NCBI GenBank assembly: GCA_029465975.1
Contig: CM055754.1
Coordinates: forward strand, 10,577,929-10,641,928
DNA: 64,000 bases
Direction: 5' to 3'
Source: Dallia pectoralis
Lineage: Eukaryota > Chordata > Actinopteri > Esociformes > Umbridae
Shown here: piece by piece, positions 20,748-32,319 of the stretch
How positions within the stretch are numbered: the stretch's first letter is position 1
Layout of the letters: every line of letters starts with the position of its first letter
The notes under the pieces: model-generated
Told to the model about the DNA's origin: nothing
The model's input: the letters and a program-made list of their open reading frames with translations, nothing else
The model's database searches: none
Translations under genes and position numbers: made by a program

Positions 20748-22449
20748 GAGGTTTTGGTGACTCTCAATTAGAGGCAGTTGCACTGCTGTCTCTAATTGGG
20801 AGCCCTATTTAGTTTTATTTTGTTGTCCACTGGTTGTGGTTCTTTGTTTCAGTTTGTTTTGTTGTTTTGTAGAGTGAAGTCTGAACCTTTACAGTGGATA
20901 TAAAAGTCTACACACCCCTTATATCTGCACGTGACATTAATCCCTTGTCCAACAAACGATTGGTTTGCTAACTCAATTTAAATGTGCGACAATAGGCATT
21001 CATTTGATGAGGCAATGATGCTGCAGTGTGTGTCCCAATACTGGCAGACTAGCTTACGATATATGTTATAGTTTGGATACATCACCATCACTGTACTTTT
21101 ATGTAGTACGAGGATGCATACTGAGATTCAGTCACAGTTATATGAATATTTTGACAGTCCTATTTAAAACTGTTATAGGCCCTTCAATGAATCAGCCTAA
21201 AACTGTAAAGCAGACAGATTCTGTAGCTTAATTTCTGTTTTTCCTTTTTAGAAATGTTCTAATGTTACTAAATGTCTGTCTGGATTTAAACTAATGTAAT
21301 GTTACTAAATGTCTGTCTGGATTTAACCTAATGTAATGTTACTAAATATCTTGATTTAACCTAATGTAATGTTACTAAATGTCTGTCTGGATTAAACTGA
21401 ATGAAAAAGGTATTAACCCAACCTGAATCCTATCTTTTGATCAACTTCATCATCATGTAAATTCTGACTGTAGCCTTTGCATACAGTGACAGGACAAAGA
21501 GCACAGTTTGCTTAAACAACAGTCTTTTTTAGATTTAGCTGCCACAAAGAGTTTTGGAAAAACGTGTGATTTCACAAACGCTTTGTACAATTGCTATCAG
21601 ATAAAGAGCAATGGAATTGATTTGCATATCTAAGCGAATTCTAGAGTGGCAGCTTTGTCAAACAGACATCCCAAAATGTGTACTGGTACATATGTTTGAC
21701 CAGGTCCTATAGGACAGAGGGTGCCAATTTGGACTCACACTTGTAAAAACCTTCCACTTGCTCCGAGTCATATGGAGCTGAGAGATTAGAGAAAAACTTA
21801 TGGTCTTTATTAACATCAAACTCGGATTATCTGGTCAATCAAAAACTAGTTATGCTTCACATAAAATAGAACCCTACAAAAAATGATAAAAAATAAGGTT
21901 CTGTTATAAAGTAGTGCACTACATTGGGAATAGGGTGCCATTTAACCTCCACATATTAACGCAGTAGGGCATATCTGCACATAATGACTTCCTTCACACT
22001 GACCTTCAATTATGTTTATTAAAAAAATACTGTATATCTTCCTGGTGTCTGTGAAGGTGCTGAATGTATAAAAACAGCTATTTTTTCCTTTCTCTTTTGT
22101 TCCTGATGTATTCCTCCCAGTGCATAAATATAATAGTTAATTCACAACTTATACAAGTAGAAAGGCTAGCTAATGCTCTCTTTGCACCTCATCTGGGTTA
22201 ATGAGAATAATGACAATCTTAAACACATGTATAATAGAGTAAAGGCTGAAGTAGGTTCAGATTTCCAAGATATATTTCTATTCGATTTTAATTGCCACTG
22301 AGACAAAGCAGAAGTAGAGCGCAAATTTACTTTTAAACTTATCTAAACAATTCCACTGACTAATGAAATATGAACGTTTCTTTAACTTGAGAAGTCCAAG
22401 AAGTTGGCCCATAATATTAGAAATCATACATTAACCATTTAATTTAAAA
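20748..22449. other. intron sequence with small repeats
   Basis: No gene seen. Around 20890-20930 the text ggatataaaagtctacacac resembles the terminal repeat of a fish Tc1/mariner element, as an isolated stub. At about 21250-21395 four copies of gttactaaatgtctgtctgg with tttaacctaatgtaat form a small tandem array. Confidence 0.45.
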
Positions 22450-22459
22450 GTCTTATAGT

Positions 22460-23174
22460 CTCATCTCATCATCTCATCTTCAACCGCTTATCCGGGGTCG
22501 GGTCGCGGGGGTAGCAGCTCTAGCAGGGGACCCCAAACTTCCCTTTCCCGGGCAACATTAGCCAGCTCTGACTGGGGAATCCCGAGGCGTTCCCAGGCCA
22601 GTGTGGAGATATAATCTCTCCACCTAGTCCTGGGTCTTCCCCGAGGTCTCCTCCCAGCTGGACGTGCCTGGAACACCTCTCTAGGGAGGCGCCCAGGTGG
22701 CATTCGTACAAGATGCCCGAACCACCTCAACTGGCTCCTTTCTATGCAAAGGAGCAGCGGCTCTACTCCGAGTTCCTCTCGGATGACTGAGCTTCTCACC
22801 CTATCCCTAAGGGAGAGGCCAGCCACCTTTCTGAGAAAACCCATTTCGGCCGCTTGTACCCGCGATCTCGTTCTTTCGGTCATGACCCAGCTTACATGAC
22901 CATAGGTGAGGGTAGGAACAAAGATTGACCGGTAGATCGAGAGCTTTGCCTTTCGGCTCAGCTCTCTTTTCGTCACAACGGTGCGGTGAAGCGAATGCAA
23001 CACCGCCCCCGCTGCTCCGATCCTCCGACCAAACTCCCGCTCCATTGTTCCCTCACTCGCGAACAGGACCCCGAGGTACTTGAACTCCTTCACTTGGAGT
23101 AAGGACTCATTCCCTACCCGGAGTAGGCACTCCACCGGTTTCCTGCTGAGAGTCATGGCCTCAGATTTAGAGGT
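22460..23174 (-). mobile_element. Rex3 / RTE-clade LINE, 5'-truncated
   Basis: The element is 715 bp and is flanked by a perfect 10-bp duplication GTCTTATAGT (22450-22459 and 23175-23184), evidence of target-primed insertion. It is read on the minus strand and ends in a short gatgagatgatgagatgagac tail, typical of Rex3. Confidence 0.88.
22488..23156 (-). CDS. C-terminal reverse transcriptase of Rex3, 222 residues, partial
   Basis: Open frame from the truncation point to the natural stop. It begins just after the RT catalytic region: VKEFKYLGVLF (RT thumb), GAVLHSLHRTVV, SIFVPTLTYGHVSW, then LRWFGHLVRMPP and RRPRGRPRTRW, the conserved tail of Rex3/RTE proteins, ending near LLPPRPDPG. The endonuclease and RT palm are missing because of 5' truncation, so it has no activity of its own. 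The frame has no stops, which suggests a fairly young insertion. The ATG start is only the first Met in the fragment. Confidence 0.85.
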   Translation of the reverse strand: MTLSRKPVECLLRVGNESLLQVKEFKYLGVLFASEGTMEREFGRRIGAAGAVLHSLHRTVVTKRELSRKAKLSIYRSIFVPTLTYGHVSWVMTERTRSRVQAAEMGFLRKVAGLSLRDRVRSSVIREELGVEPLLLCIERSQLRWFGHLVRMPPGRLPREVFQARPAGRRPRGRPRTRWRDYISTLAWERLGIPQSELANVAREREVWGPLLELLPPRPDPG

Positions 23175-23184
23175 GTCTTATAGT

Positions 23185-23574
23185 AATTTCTTATATAAAG
23201 TCTTAAAGTAATCTTTGAGGTTAATAAAGCAATTGATGAAACTAATATATTTTTTATGTTTTTACCAGGTATTGTAAGAACATTGTTTTTTAGAGAAAGG
23301 AATGAAAAAAACTCTCTCTGTCATGTTGGCTTGGGGACAGAACAAGCAACTTTTGATTTACTGGCCCAATGCTATCGATCATTATTCTAACCTTCCTCCA
23401 CAAATATAAATCCGCTATATATGGCTCTCCCAAGAGGCAGCTCTGGGACGACGCCAAAGAAGAAGACCAAAAAGCAGATGCAAACAGGAGATAGAGTGTA
23501 GGAGGAAAGCTAGGCTGACCTCACCACTGCACTTCCACCTGTGACGTAGCAGCCATCAGAGAAGAAATACAGCC
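23185..23574. other. intron sequence, nothing recognised
   Basis: No coding or repeat signal until the 70-bp array begins. Confidence 0.35.
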
Positions 23575-24720
23575 AGGAGATGGAGAGTGCAGGGAGATAC
23601 CTGCCAAACAGCCACCAGGAGGTCATACCAAATATGACAGAGCCAGGAGATGGAGAGTGCAGGGAGATTCCTGCCAAACAGACACCAGGAGGTCATACCA
23701 AATATGACAGAGCCAGGAGATGGAGAGTGCAGGGAGATTCCTGCCAAACAGACACCAGGAGGTCATACCAAATATGACAGAGCCAGGAGATGGAGAGTGC
23801 AGGGAGATTCCTGCCAAACAGCCACCAGGAGGTCATACCAAATATGACAGAGCCAGGAGATGGAGAGTGCAGGGAGATTCCTGCCAAACAGACACCAGGA
23901 GGTCATACCAAATATGACACAGCCAGGAGATGGAGAGTGCAGGGAGATTCCTGCCAAACAGACACCAGGAGGTCATACCAAATATGACACAGCCAGGAGA
24001 TGGAGAGTGCAGGGAGATTCCTGCCAAACAGACACCAGGAGGTCATACCAAATATGACACAGCCAGGAGATGGAGAGTGCAGGGAGATTCCTGCCAAACA
24101 GACACCAGGAGGTCATACCAAATATGACACAGCCAGGAGATGGAGAGTGCAGGGAGATTCCTGCCAAACAGACACCAGGAGGTCATACCAAATATGACAC
24201 AGCCAGGAGATGGAGTATGCAGGGAGATTCCTGCCAAACAGCCACCAGGAGGTCATACCAAATATGACACAGCCAGGAGATAGAGTCTGCTGTGGGGCAC
24301 AGAGATTCCTGCCAAACAGACACCAGGAGGTCATACCAAATATGACACAGCCAGGAGATGGAGTATGCAGGGAGAATCCTGCCAAACAGCCACCAGGAGG
24401 TCATACCAAATATGACACAGCCAGGAGATAGAGTCTGCTGTGGGGCACAGAGATTCCTGCCAAACAGACATCAAGAGGTCATACCAAATATGACACAGCC
24501 AGGAGATAGAGTCAGCAGTGGGGCACAGAGATTCCTGCCAAACAGACACCAAGAGGTCATACCAAATATGACACAGCCAGGAGATAGAGTCTGCTGTGGG
24601 GCACAGAGATTCCTGCCAAACAGCCACCAGGAGGTCATACCAAATATGACACAGCCAGGAGATAGAGTCAGCAGTGGGGCACAGAGATTCCTGCCAAACA
24701 GACACCAGGAGGTCATACCA
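23575..24720. repeat. 70-bp minisatellite changing to longer units
   Basis: The left half has ten copies of a 70-bp unit (cagccaggagatggagagtg, cagggagattcctgccaaac, agacaccaggaggtcatacc). The right half alternates with longer units carrying tctgctgtggggcacaga or cagcagtggggcacaga. Overlapping ORFs on both strands follow from the 70-bp period, which shifts frame each copy. Confidence 0.92.
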
Positions 24721-24787
24721 TATTTTTACCTCTTCAACTCTGCTGCTAATATTATTAAAAAACACCCTAAGGCCCCAAACACCTACA

Positions 24788-24905
24788 GTGTGCCCATTCC
24801 CTGTGCCCATTCCATGTGCTGTGCCCATTCCCTGTGCCCATTACCTGTGCCCATTCCCTATGCTCATTCCCAGTGCCCATTCACTGTGCATATGCCCTGT
24901 GTCAT
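24788..24905. repeat. 12-13-bp minisatellite
   Basis: About ten degenerate copies of tgtgcccattccc. Confidence 0.8.
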
Positions 24906-24995
24906 ATCCTGTTACAGTATGCAGTGCATCTATAAAGCATTCAGACACATTCATTTTTTTCAAATAATTAATGTGGAAAAAATACAGCTGTATTT
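24905..24995. repeat. stub of a Tc1/mariner-like terminal repeat
   Basis: The text cagtgcatctataaagcatt and cagacacattc resembles the end of a widespread fish Tc1-like family; a related fragment lies at 62735-62960. Confidence 0.4.
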
Positions 24996-25179
24996 TAGAA
25001 ATGGAATTGGTAACCTTCTATGGGATGAGATTAGTCTCAATATTATTTGCAAATGCAAGTAACATGACCCACACACATTCCATGATTAATACATTTGTTT
25101 TGCCATACGTTAAATACACAATTATTTACTCGTAACTTGTAAATTGGTATTTAAATAAAAGTTGCTCTACTTTGCTGCA

Positions 25180-25415
25180 ATTTTGTGTGTGACATTTTGA
25201 ATCTGTATTTTTGAATCTGCAATTTTGAGTTTGACATTTTGAATCTGTATTTTTGAATCTGCAATTTTGTGTGTGACATTTTGAATCTGTATTTTTGAAT
25301 CTGCAATTTTGAGTTTGACATTTTGAATCTGTATTTTTGAATCTGCAATTTTGAGTTTGACATTTTGAATCTGCATTTTTGAATCTGCAATTTTGCGTGT
25401 GAAATGTTGAATCTG
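25180..25415. repeat. 42-bp minisatellite
   Basis: Five to six copies of tttgaatctgtatttttgaa then tctgcaattttgagtttgac. Lysine-rich minus-strand ORFs are artefacts. Confidence 0.85.
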
Positions 25416-25659
25416 CATTTGGGTATCGACCGATAGATGCATCATTTCTTTTTTCAGTGACGTAATTTTGAGACTCCATTTACGCTGTTTTGCGATCCAT
25501 TCATCCACAGCTAGTGATCCAGACAAAAGACCCCTCCCCCCGGCAAAGACATCCTAGTGGATGGCAGTGTTGTTCCCATTGGCGTAATCCTATGGGGGGG
25601 CAGGGGGACACGTCCCCCCTTATATTCAAAGAAGGACAATTTGTCCACCCCAATATTTG

Positions 25660-26110
25660 ATCATACGGTATGATTATGCGGGCAATATCGATGTGACTGG
25701 CTGCTAGTACATAACGGCCGGTCCATTTCCCAAATCCATTTGACTTGCCTTAACCAATACATTAACAAAAGTTATTTCCCTTGAAATCCATGTCATGTTT
25801 TGCCTATACCTTTGTGCTCTTGTGAGCGCGGAATGAGACTGACATTTGGCACCTGGATGGTAAATATTCAGTATTCGGCGAACATAATCCCTTGGATAAC
25901 GATAGGTGGATTTCACTAGAATTTGCAATTGTAGAATTAGTGCGAACTTCGATTGCAATACTATACAGCTTTTATGAATGGGACATTAAAAAAGCCAGAT
26001 GATACCTGATACCTACCTGATGCCAGCAGATACCTACTACCCAGGGTAAAAAAGTTAAAGCACAACATATTTGTTAATATTAGCTACTGCATATGGCATT
26101 TTACAGCTTA
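25660..26110. repeat. dispersed repeat, inverted relative to 29190-29645
   Basis: Segments such as gattatgcgggcaatatcga, ccatttgacttgcc and tagtgcgaacttcgattgca occur here and, reverse complemented, at 29190-29645. Upstream, 25575-25640 has a G/C-rich cccccc border typical of degraded DNA transposons. Probably two copies of one element family. Confidence 0.65.
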
Positions 26111-26529
26111 AATGTTGACGTTTAGCTGTTTTAACTACATCAGGGGTTTTCAAATTCGGTGAATGTGAGCCTCCCCTTAGAGTAGGTAAGGACAGCCGAG
26201 CCCCCCCTTCCCCAAAATCCCGTCCGCCTACCCTAACCCACAAATGCCTCTGCAGTAAATGCCATCTTCTGTGTGTTCCAGGCAATGACGAGTTTCAATA
26301 ATAACTGATAAAATGTAAATATTTTTTAATATTGTATTTTATTTCCAATTTTTTTTTTATGGGAAATTCATTAATGATTCTTTGCAACAGCAAATAACTT
26401 CCACCTTTATGCAGGCCTAATTGAGGCTACTTTTAAAAGTCACAGAACATCAGTAGGCCTAACCGTAAGTCAACAAAACATGCTTAACATGTGAATGTTA
26501 CAAATGTGAAACTTCTGTGTCTGTGCCTC

Positions 26530-26750
26530 AAAGGGATAGTTCAATTTAAAATGAAAATTCTGCTACTTACCCTCAAGTTGTTTCAAACCTGTATAAATTT
26601 CTTTCTTTTGCTGAACACAAAGGAAGATATTTTGAAGAATGTCGGTAACATTCTTCAAAATATCTTGCTTTGTGATCAGCAGAAGAAAGAAATTCATGCA
26701 AGTTTGAAGCCACTTGAGGGTGAGTATATGATGACAGAATATTCAGGATC
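26530..26750. repeat. palindromic MITE-like foldback repeat
   Basis: The left arm (aaaattctgctacttaccct, ttgtttcaaacctg, gaagatattttgaagaatgt) is mirrored by the right arm (acattcttcaaaatatctt, agaagaaagaaattcatgca, acttgagggtgagta). This hairpin-forming arrangement is a common non-autonomous fish element. The outer right end is lost. Confidence 0.7.
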
Positions 26751-27599
26751 ATATTTCCTATGTTTTTTGCTGGGTCCTGTCTCCTCCCTTAATGCTGACT
26801 TCTGTTGACTTGGGACAAGGAAACGATGCATTTTATTAAAGCTGCAGAGTTATGAATGTTGTATGAATTCACAACTTTCCCGAAAACCTTTCAAATGATC
26901 GCTATGACAACGTAGAACAACAAGCCGATAACAAACTTCCGGTTTAGGTTAGCCTGAATTACTGTTATCAGTGCGATCTGACCAATCATAGTAGATTAAC
27001 ATGGGAGGATTTTTGAACTTGAGAAAAATTGACCCTTCCGGAAACACACAAATTGAGGAACAGCTATGTTCTTGCACAACAGGGTAAGTGAATATAATCT
27101 AATAATTGTAAATCAAGCAGCTTATCCACACATCTTGTGGAATAAGCCATTTGCTTGACCATTTTGCTAACATTCTACCGCTTATATTTTTAGCGCGCCA
27201 GGCTACTGCTTACATATCATCGGTAGTTGTCGCTAAAGCAATTAAAAACCGTATGTGGAGACCAATATAAAGTATAAAGGATGAGAGCCTGTGTGTTCTG
27301 TAATACATCTCTGTGATATAATGTGCACATGTAAATGTGACTATGGCGTTAAGGGAATTCTGTTACCTATGCAAAGGGGGCTTTACCGGGAAGGCTCGCG
27401 CCCGATGGCAGTAAGTTTGGTTTTAGTTTGAGCACTTGCCTGTATGCTACTGTATGTGAAGTGCAATACAAAATGTTCATTGAACCCTGAGTCTCCTGTG
27501 GATATCTAAACTGTTTTAACTACAGCATGTGTGTAGTTTCTTCTAACAGAGTGTAAAAAAAACATTAGTATTAATTGAAATTATTGTGTGAATTAAAAA

Positions 27600-27917
27600 T
27601 CAAATGAAAACACTATATTGGAACTTACGGGTTGACCCGAGCAGCAATTTCTTTTTAAATACGTGTTCATAGTCGCCGTAAGCCTGCATCAGTATTTCAA
27701 GCTTGGGGTGACGTATGCGGTAGTAATGCTGGTTGCCATGGTGAATCGTAGAATCGCGGCTCCATTTATGCTGCCTTTTTATAGCGGCGGTGCACGCGCG
27801 TAACTCTGAAACAGAAAACTCAGAGTTTTCCATCTTAGGGTAAACCAACTCCGAGGTCAGGGTTAGACTTAGAGTTTGTAAAACCTCCTTCTTGAAACGG
27901 ACCCCAGGTGTCTTCAA
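27600..27917 (-). pseudogene. possible Myb/MADF-like exon remnant of a DNA transposon
   Basis: The minus strand has an open frame of 105 codons with HYYRIRHPKLEILMQAYGDYEHVFKKK, which resembles the start of Myb/SANT-like proteins carried by Harbinger-type elements. An ATG near 27737 is one base out of frame with it, and a donor-like gtaag follows. No transposase was found beside it. I am unsure of the family; it may equally be a chance frame within a non-coding repeat. Confidence 0.3.
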
Positions 27918-28140
27918 TATTGAACCTTTTCACAATATTCTAATTGTCTGAGATACTAATTTTGGGGTTTTCATTAGTTGTCAGTTATAATCATCAAAAT
28001 GAAAAGGAATGAACACTTGAAATATATCAGTCTGTGTGTAATGAATGTATACATTATACAAATGTTCACTTTTTGAATGGAATTACTGAAATAAATCAAC
28101 TTTTTGATGATATTATAATTATATGACTAGCACCTGTATA
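27905..28140. repeat. Tc1-like element end fragment
   Basis: Text such as gatactaattttggggtttt, gaaatatatcagtctgtgtg and atatgactagcacctgtata matches the 3' end of a common fish Tc1/mariner-type repeat. Confidence 0.5.
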
Positions 28141-28244
28141 TAGTCCCCAGTTGACAATGAAAGTAATATGTACTGACACACAGCTATATATGGTGCACTT
28201 CATGCTTCCTGCTGCTGACCAACTTTATGCAGATTTCATTTTAT

Positions 28245-28402
28245 CCTTACCTTAACCCTATAGAAAATCTATGGGGTATTGTGAAGAGGAAGATGCGATA
28301 CGCCAGACCCAACAATGCAGAAGAGCTGAAGGCCACTATCAGAGCAACCTGGGCATGCCATGCCGCATTGCTGCAGTAATTCAGGCAAAAGGAGCCCCAA
28401 CT
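28245..28402 (+). pseudogene. Tc1-like transposase C-terminal remnant, left part
   Basis: The plus strand reads NPIENLWGIVKRKMRYA, then RPNNAEELKATIRATW, the end of a Tc1-type transposase: the E of the DDE set lies in NPIENLW. The frame then degenerates. It continues at 30571-30650 after a 2.16-kb insertion. Confidence 0.65.
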
Positions 28403-28410
28403 ATGTATTT

Positions 28411-30570
28411 ATGAAGGACAAAATATGACATAATAATAAATAAATGAATAAATGTAGAAATAACAAATAATGTACATTTCGGTCAAAAAATAGGCTATTT
28501 CAGTATTTAAATATTTATTCTTTTATTTATTAATGTATTTATACATTTCGGTATTTATGCATTTCCACATTTCAGTATTTATGTATATATGTGTCAGTAT
28601 GTTAATTAAGTGGGTGGTCCTATCATCAGTCTGAAGCAGGATTGGTCAGCTGCTCGAACCAGACAGAAGCAAACGATCCCTAACAATTACATGACACAAC
28701 CGCAAACCGAATCTCCGCAGCTCATCCGCTGCTACTGAGGGGAGCCCGATCACTCGACAGAGAATTGTAACCATTACTACACCAGTGAAAATCATGTCAG
28801 TAAAGTATTGATAGACAAAACGTTGATTAAAACGACCTTATCCCATGCTGTACCATCCTCCGACGAATAGTTCTCTCGCACACTCCAAACACATGAGCAA
28901 TATCCCCAGCGGCAGTGCAGTAACCAAAAATACCTCCCCCCCTTTTTTTATCAAAAAAATATAAAAGTCTGAGTTTGAATGTTTGCGAAATTCTGCTAAC
29001 CTACCTGTAATATAGGTAGTAGCAGGGGCGGACTGGCCATCTGTGTGATCTGGTACTCCATCACACACAGTCATCACTTGTGATTCCCCACTAATCTGTT
29101 TGGAGTTGTGGTTAGTGCGCTTGACTGTGGGTCCAGGCGACGCGGGTTCGATTCCCCCTGCCTGATGCCACATTATGTCTTTTAGCTCTAAAATGCCACA
29201 TGCAGTAGCTAATATTAAGAAATATGTTGTGCTTTTACTTTTTTAGTCCCAGTCCGTCTCTGGGTAGTATCAGCTGGCTTTTTTAAAGTCCCATTCATTA
29301 AAGCTGTATAGTATTGCAATCGAAGTTCGCACTAATTCTAGAATTCGAAATTCTAGTGAAATGCACCTAGTCATTATCTAAGGGATTATGTTCACCAAAT
29401 ACTGAATATCATCCATGGGTCATGTCTTTCTCATTCCGCACTCACAAGAGTACAAAGGTATAGGGAAAACATGGATTTCAGAAGAAATAACTTTTGTTAA
29501 TGTGTAAGGCAAGTCAAATGGATTTGTGAAATGGACCGACCGGGATTTTATATTTTCGGTGCTGAAAAGAAAGACGTTATGTTTTAGCAGTCACATCGAT
29601 ATTGCCCGCATAATCATACAGTAGCCTATGATCAATATGGGGGTCCTGAAGACAACGACTACAGCCAACAATTTTTGTTTTGACTGACAACACAAGTAGG
29701 CTACGTGTCCGTGACAACGATATGTAGACTTCTCGACTCGTCGGCTATTTTCCATTCACAATGAAATTACTCAAAAATGTATATCACAGAAAAAAATACC
29801 AAGGACATGACCTCGGTGTCCTCAATGGTAGTTACGGCACTGCCCAGCGGTATGCCCAAAAAGGAGATGCACTTCAATTAGTTCGGGTGGTAAAATGTAC
29901 GATGGATGTCCAATTGTGGCTTCCTCGGTTTCGGAAAGGATGTGAAGTTGTCGGTCGACTTCTTGAAGGCACAGCTTTGTCAACTTCTACATCCATGTCA
30001 GCAATAAGCGGCACTAAATCCTCGATTAATCTTCCCAGACGAAATCGAAGGTAGTCATTGGATGTATTGTTTTCAATACTGTCTGCCAATGATCTTAAAT
30101 CATTGGCAATATGCTCGAATAAAACTTTCCATCATTCACACTGGACTAATAACTTTATTTCAGCTAATAGCAGCTAAAGGGAAATCTCACATGTAGTGTA
30201 CAAGTTAAGGCCGTAGTAGTAGATTCACACCAATGTAACCAATCCAGCTGTAGACTGAGGTAGGACCGCCTACCTTATTAACATACTGACACATAAATAC
30301 ATAAAAGTAGAAAAGCATGAATAAATGTAGAAAAGCATAAATATGTGTATAAATATATGAATAAATGAATGTTGAAATGTAGAAAAGTGTAAATAAATAC
30401 ATGTGAAAATACATAAATAAATACATTAATAAATAAAGAATAAATATAAACATACAGAAATAGCCAATTTATTGACCGAAATGTATATAGGTTTAATGTA
30501 TTTAATTTGTAATTTCCACATTTATTTATTTATGTATTTATTTATTCTTATGTCATATTTTGTCGTTCAT
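28411..30570. mobile_element. 2.16-kb DNA transposon with long terminal inverted repeats, non-autonomous
   Basis: The left end atgaaggacaaaatatgaca and right end tgtcatattttgtcgttcat are inverted, and similarity extends about 250 bp inward (for example tgtcagtatgttaat and gattggt in both arms). It is flanked by atgtattt on the left and atgtattg on the right, a 7-8-bp target duplication inside a Tc1 relic whose sequence reads across the site once the insert is removed. AT-rich arms surround a core with small ORFs (29761-30054 plus, 29874-30089 minus) that resemble nothing I know. The duplication size suggests hAT, but the terminal bases are not the usual CAG. I cannot assign a superfamily. Confidence 0.62.
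29095..29165 (+). repeat. tRNA-like SINE core inside the long-TIR element
   Basis: It has gtggttagtgcgcttgactg, resembling a box A, and gggttcgattcccc, a good box B, about 50 bp apart. There is no clean tRNA fold, so it is a tRNA-derived SINE head, not a functional tRNA. Confidence 0.4.
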
Positions 30571-30655
30571 ATGTATTGAGTGCTGTACGTGCTCATACTT
30601 TTCATGTTCATACTTTTCAGTTGGCCAACATTTCTAAAACTCCTTGTTTTTATTG
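30571..30655 (+). pseudogene. Tc1-like remnant, right part
   Basis: Begins atgtattgagtgctgtacgt and continues tactttt and cagttggccaac, the sequence that normally follows the Tc1 stub ending at 28402. Confidence 0.55.
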
Positions 30656-30709
30656 GTCCACCCCAGGTCACATATAGTCACATGACCACCCCAGATCACA
30701 TATAGGCAC

Positions 30710-31331
30710 TAGAGGTCTGCACGGGCTTTAAACTGAAGCCCGAACCCGGCCCGTACCCGCGATCATTTAACCCGACCCGACCCGACAGTTACATTTACAT
30801 GTTAAGCCCGAACCTGACCCGAACCCGACCTGACCCCGAGGTCCACTCTGTTTCTTACATCAAAATTTTTTTTGCAATATGTTCTATATAATGATAGCTT
30901 GAAACGGTAAACAAATAACCTGTGTTGTGACTGAAATAGCAGGCGAGAGCGGTAGCACATGCGCAAAACATTTTTGTGATGTAAATGATATAATGATAAA
31001 ATAAATAATATATATATTATTTTATTTGTATTTTTTGAGCGAGCGAGAGAGCAGAGCGAGCGAGTCTGTGTGTAGCCTATGGCATGCAGTGCACATCTGC
31101 GCACGCATGTACTTTCTCTCTCTCGTCTCGTGTGCCAGTCACCACAACAACCACAGCAAGCAGGCAAAGCACACGGTGACAGCACGCAAACTATATATAG
31201 CTTTTTTAGTTTTTCTTACTTACAAACCCGAACCCGACCCGAACCCGAGGCTGTTCATTAAACATTAATCCGACCCGAAACCCGAACATTTTTCGGGACC
31301 CGTCGGGCTCGGGTCGGGTAGTAGACCTCTA
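30710..31331. mobile_element. 622-bp non-autonomous hAT element
   Basis: A perfect 8-bp duplication ATAGGCAC flanks it (30702-30709 and 31332-31339). The terminal repeats begin TAGAGGTCTGC on the left and TAGAGGTCTAC on the complement of the right, followed by repeated cccgaacccgacc and gggtcggg blocks on the two sides. No transposase. Confidence 0.88.
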
Positions 31332-31339
31332 ATAGGCAC

Positions 31340-32300
31340 ACATTCCTGGTTGAAATGACATCACTACAAATAGATAATCCAGTCATGGCTTAAGTGATAT
31401 CGGTGCCACTAAAATAATTACAGCCAGATAAAACAAGGTCTGGTTAAAATAATATAAATATAACCAACACAATTTCAATCAGATAACAAACCGACTACAA
31501 GCACTTGTTCTTCATTACGTTTGGAAATAACAAAATGTACTGTCTTAAATTAAACAGCTAACACAAACCAGAGATAGATCATTACACTGTTAAATGTATA
31601 ACCTTTCAGTTGCCCAGAGAACAACAAGACAGCGAGACATTATCTACATTCTTTTTTAAGATGACTCAACAAGACATCAGATATCCCTCAGGTATTTATA
31701 CTGATGCACCATAGAGAAAAGCTACATTACTGCACAGTACAGCAGCTGCACTAACCAGAGTTGTACATTTATTCTGAAGGTCTGTTGCTATTTGAGTACT
31801 TCGTCTCATGTATGCGGTCTGGGACTATACTACTAATAACTAATTAATCAAACCTCTCATATTGGTCTGAAAGTGTATTATTCATATTATTAATGTTATT
31901 GTACATAACCTATAAGTAAAATCCCTAACATACCTTAGTGAGCCTTGAAGTCTAAGTTTAAAAGTGGTTTTGAATACATCAGACACATATCAGCACCTAA
32001 ATGATATTGTCAATATTTGGGGAAGCCATTCACTCTAGAATAACTGAAAATGCAAATGTAAAAATATTTTGCCAAAATTACAATCTAATTTTGATTAACA
32101 TTGTTTCATTTGTAAATCTTTTGTCTGTCACCAGGTGGCACATAAAACAGAGAAACGAAAACGCATTATCTGCAAATGAATATCATGACCAAAATGTACA
32201 ATGCAATTACCACACTGATTATTTTAAATTAAACCAAATTAATGTAACATTCCTTCCTTTGCCTTTGCTCAGCACAAGTTTGGTTTAATTTAAAACTATT
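31340..32300. other. intron sequence, nothing recognised
   Basis: AT-rich, with no exon or repeat that I can support. Confidence 0.35.
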
Positions 32301-32319
32301 TGGTGGATCTAGTCATCAA

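Noticed and set aside
23556..24828. Many overlapping ~65-codon ORFs on both strands, and a 234-codon ORF
   Set aside because: All are translations of the 70-bp minisatellite; the same bases are open in several frames.
29095..29165. Functional tRNA gene
   Set aside because: It has box B and a box A-like stretch but no convincing cloverleaf, and it lies inside a transposon.
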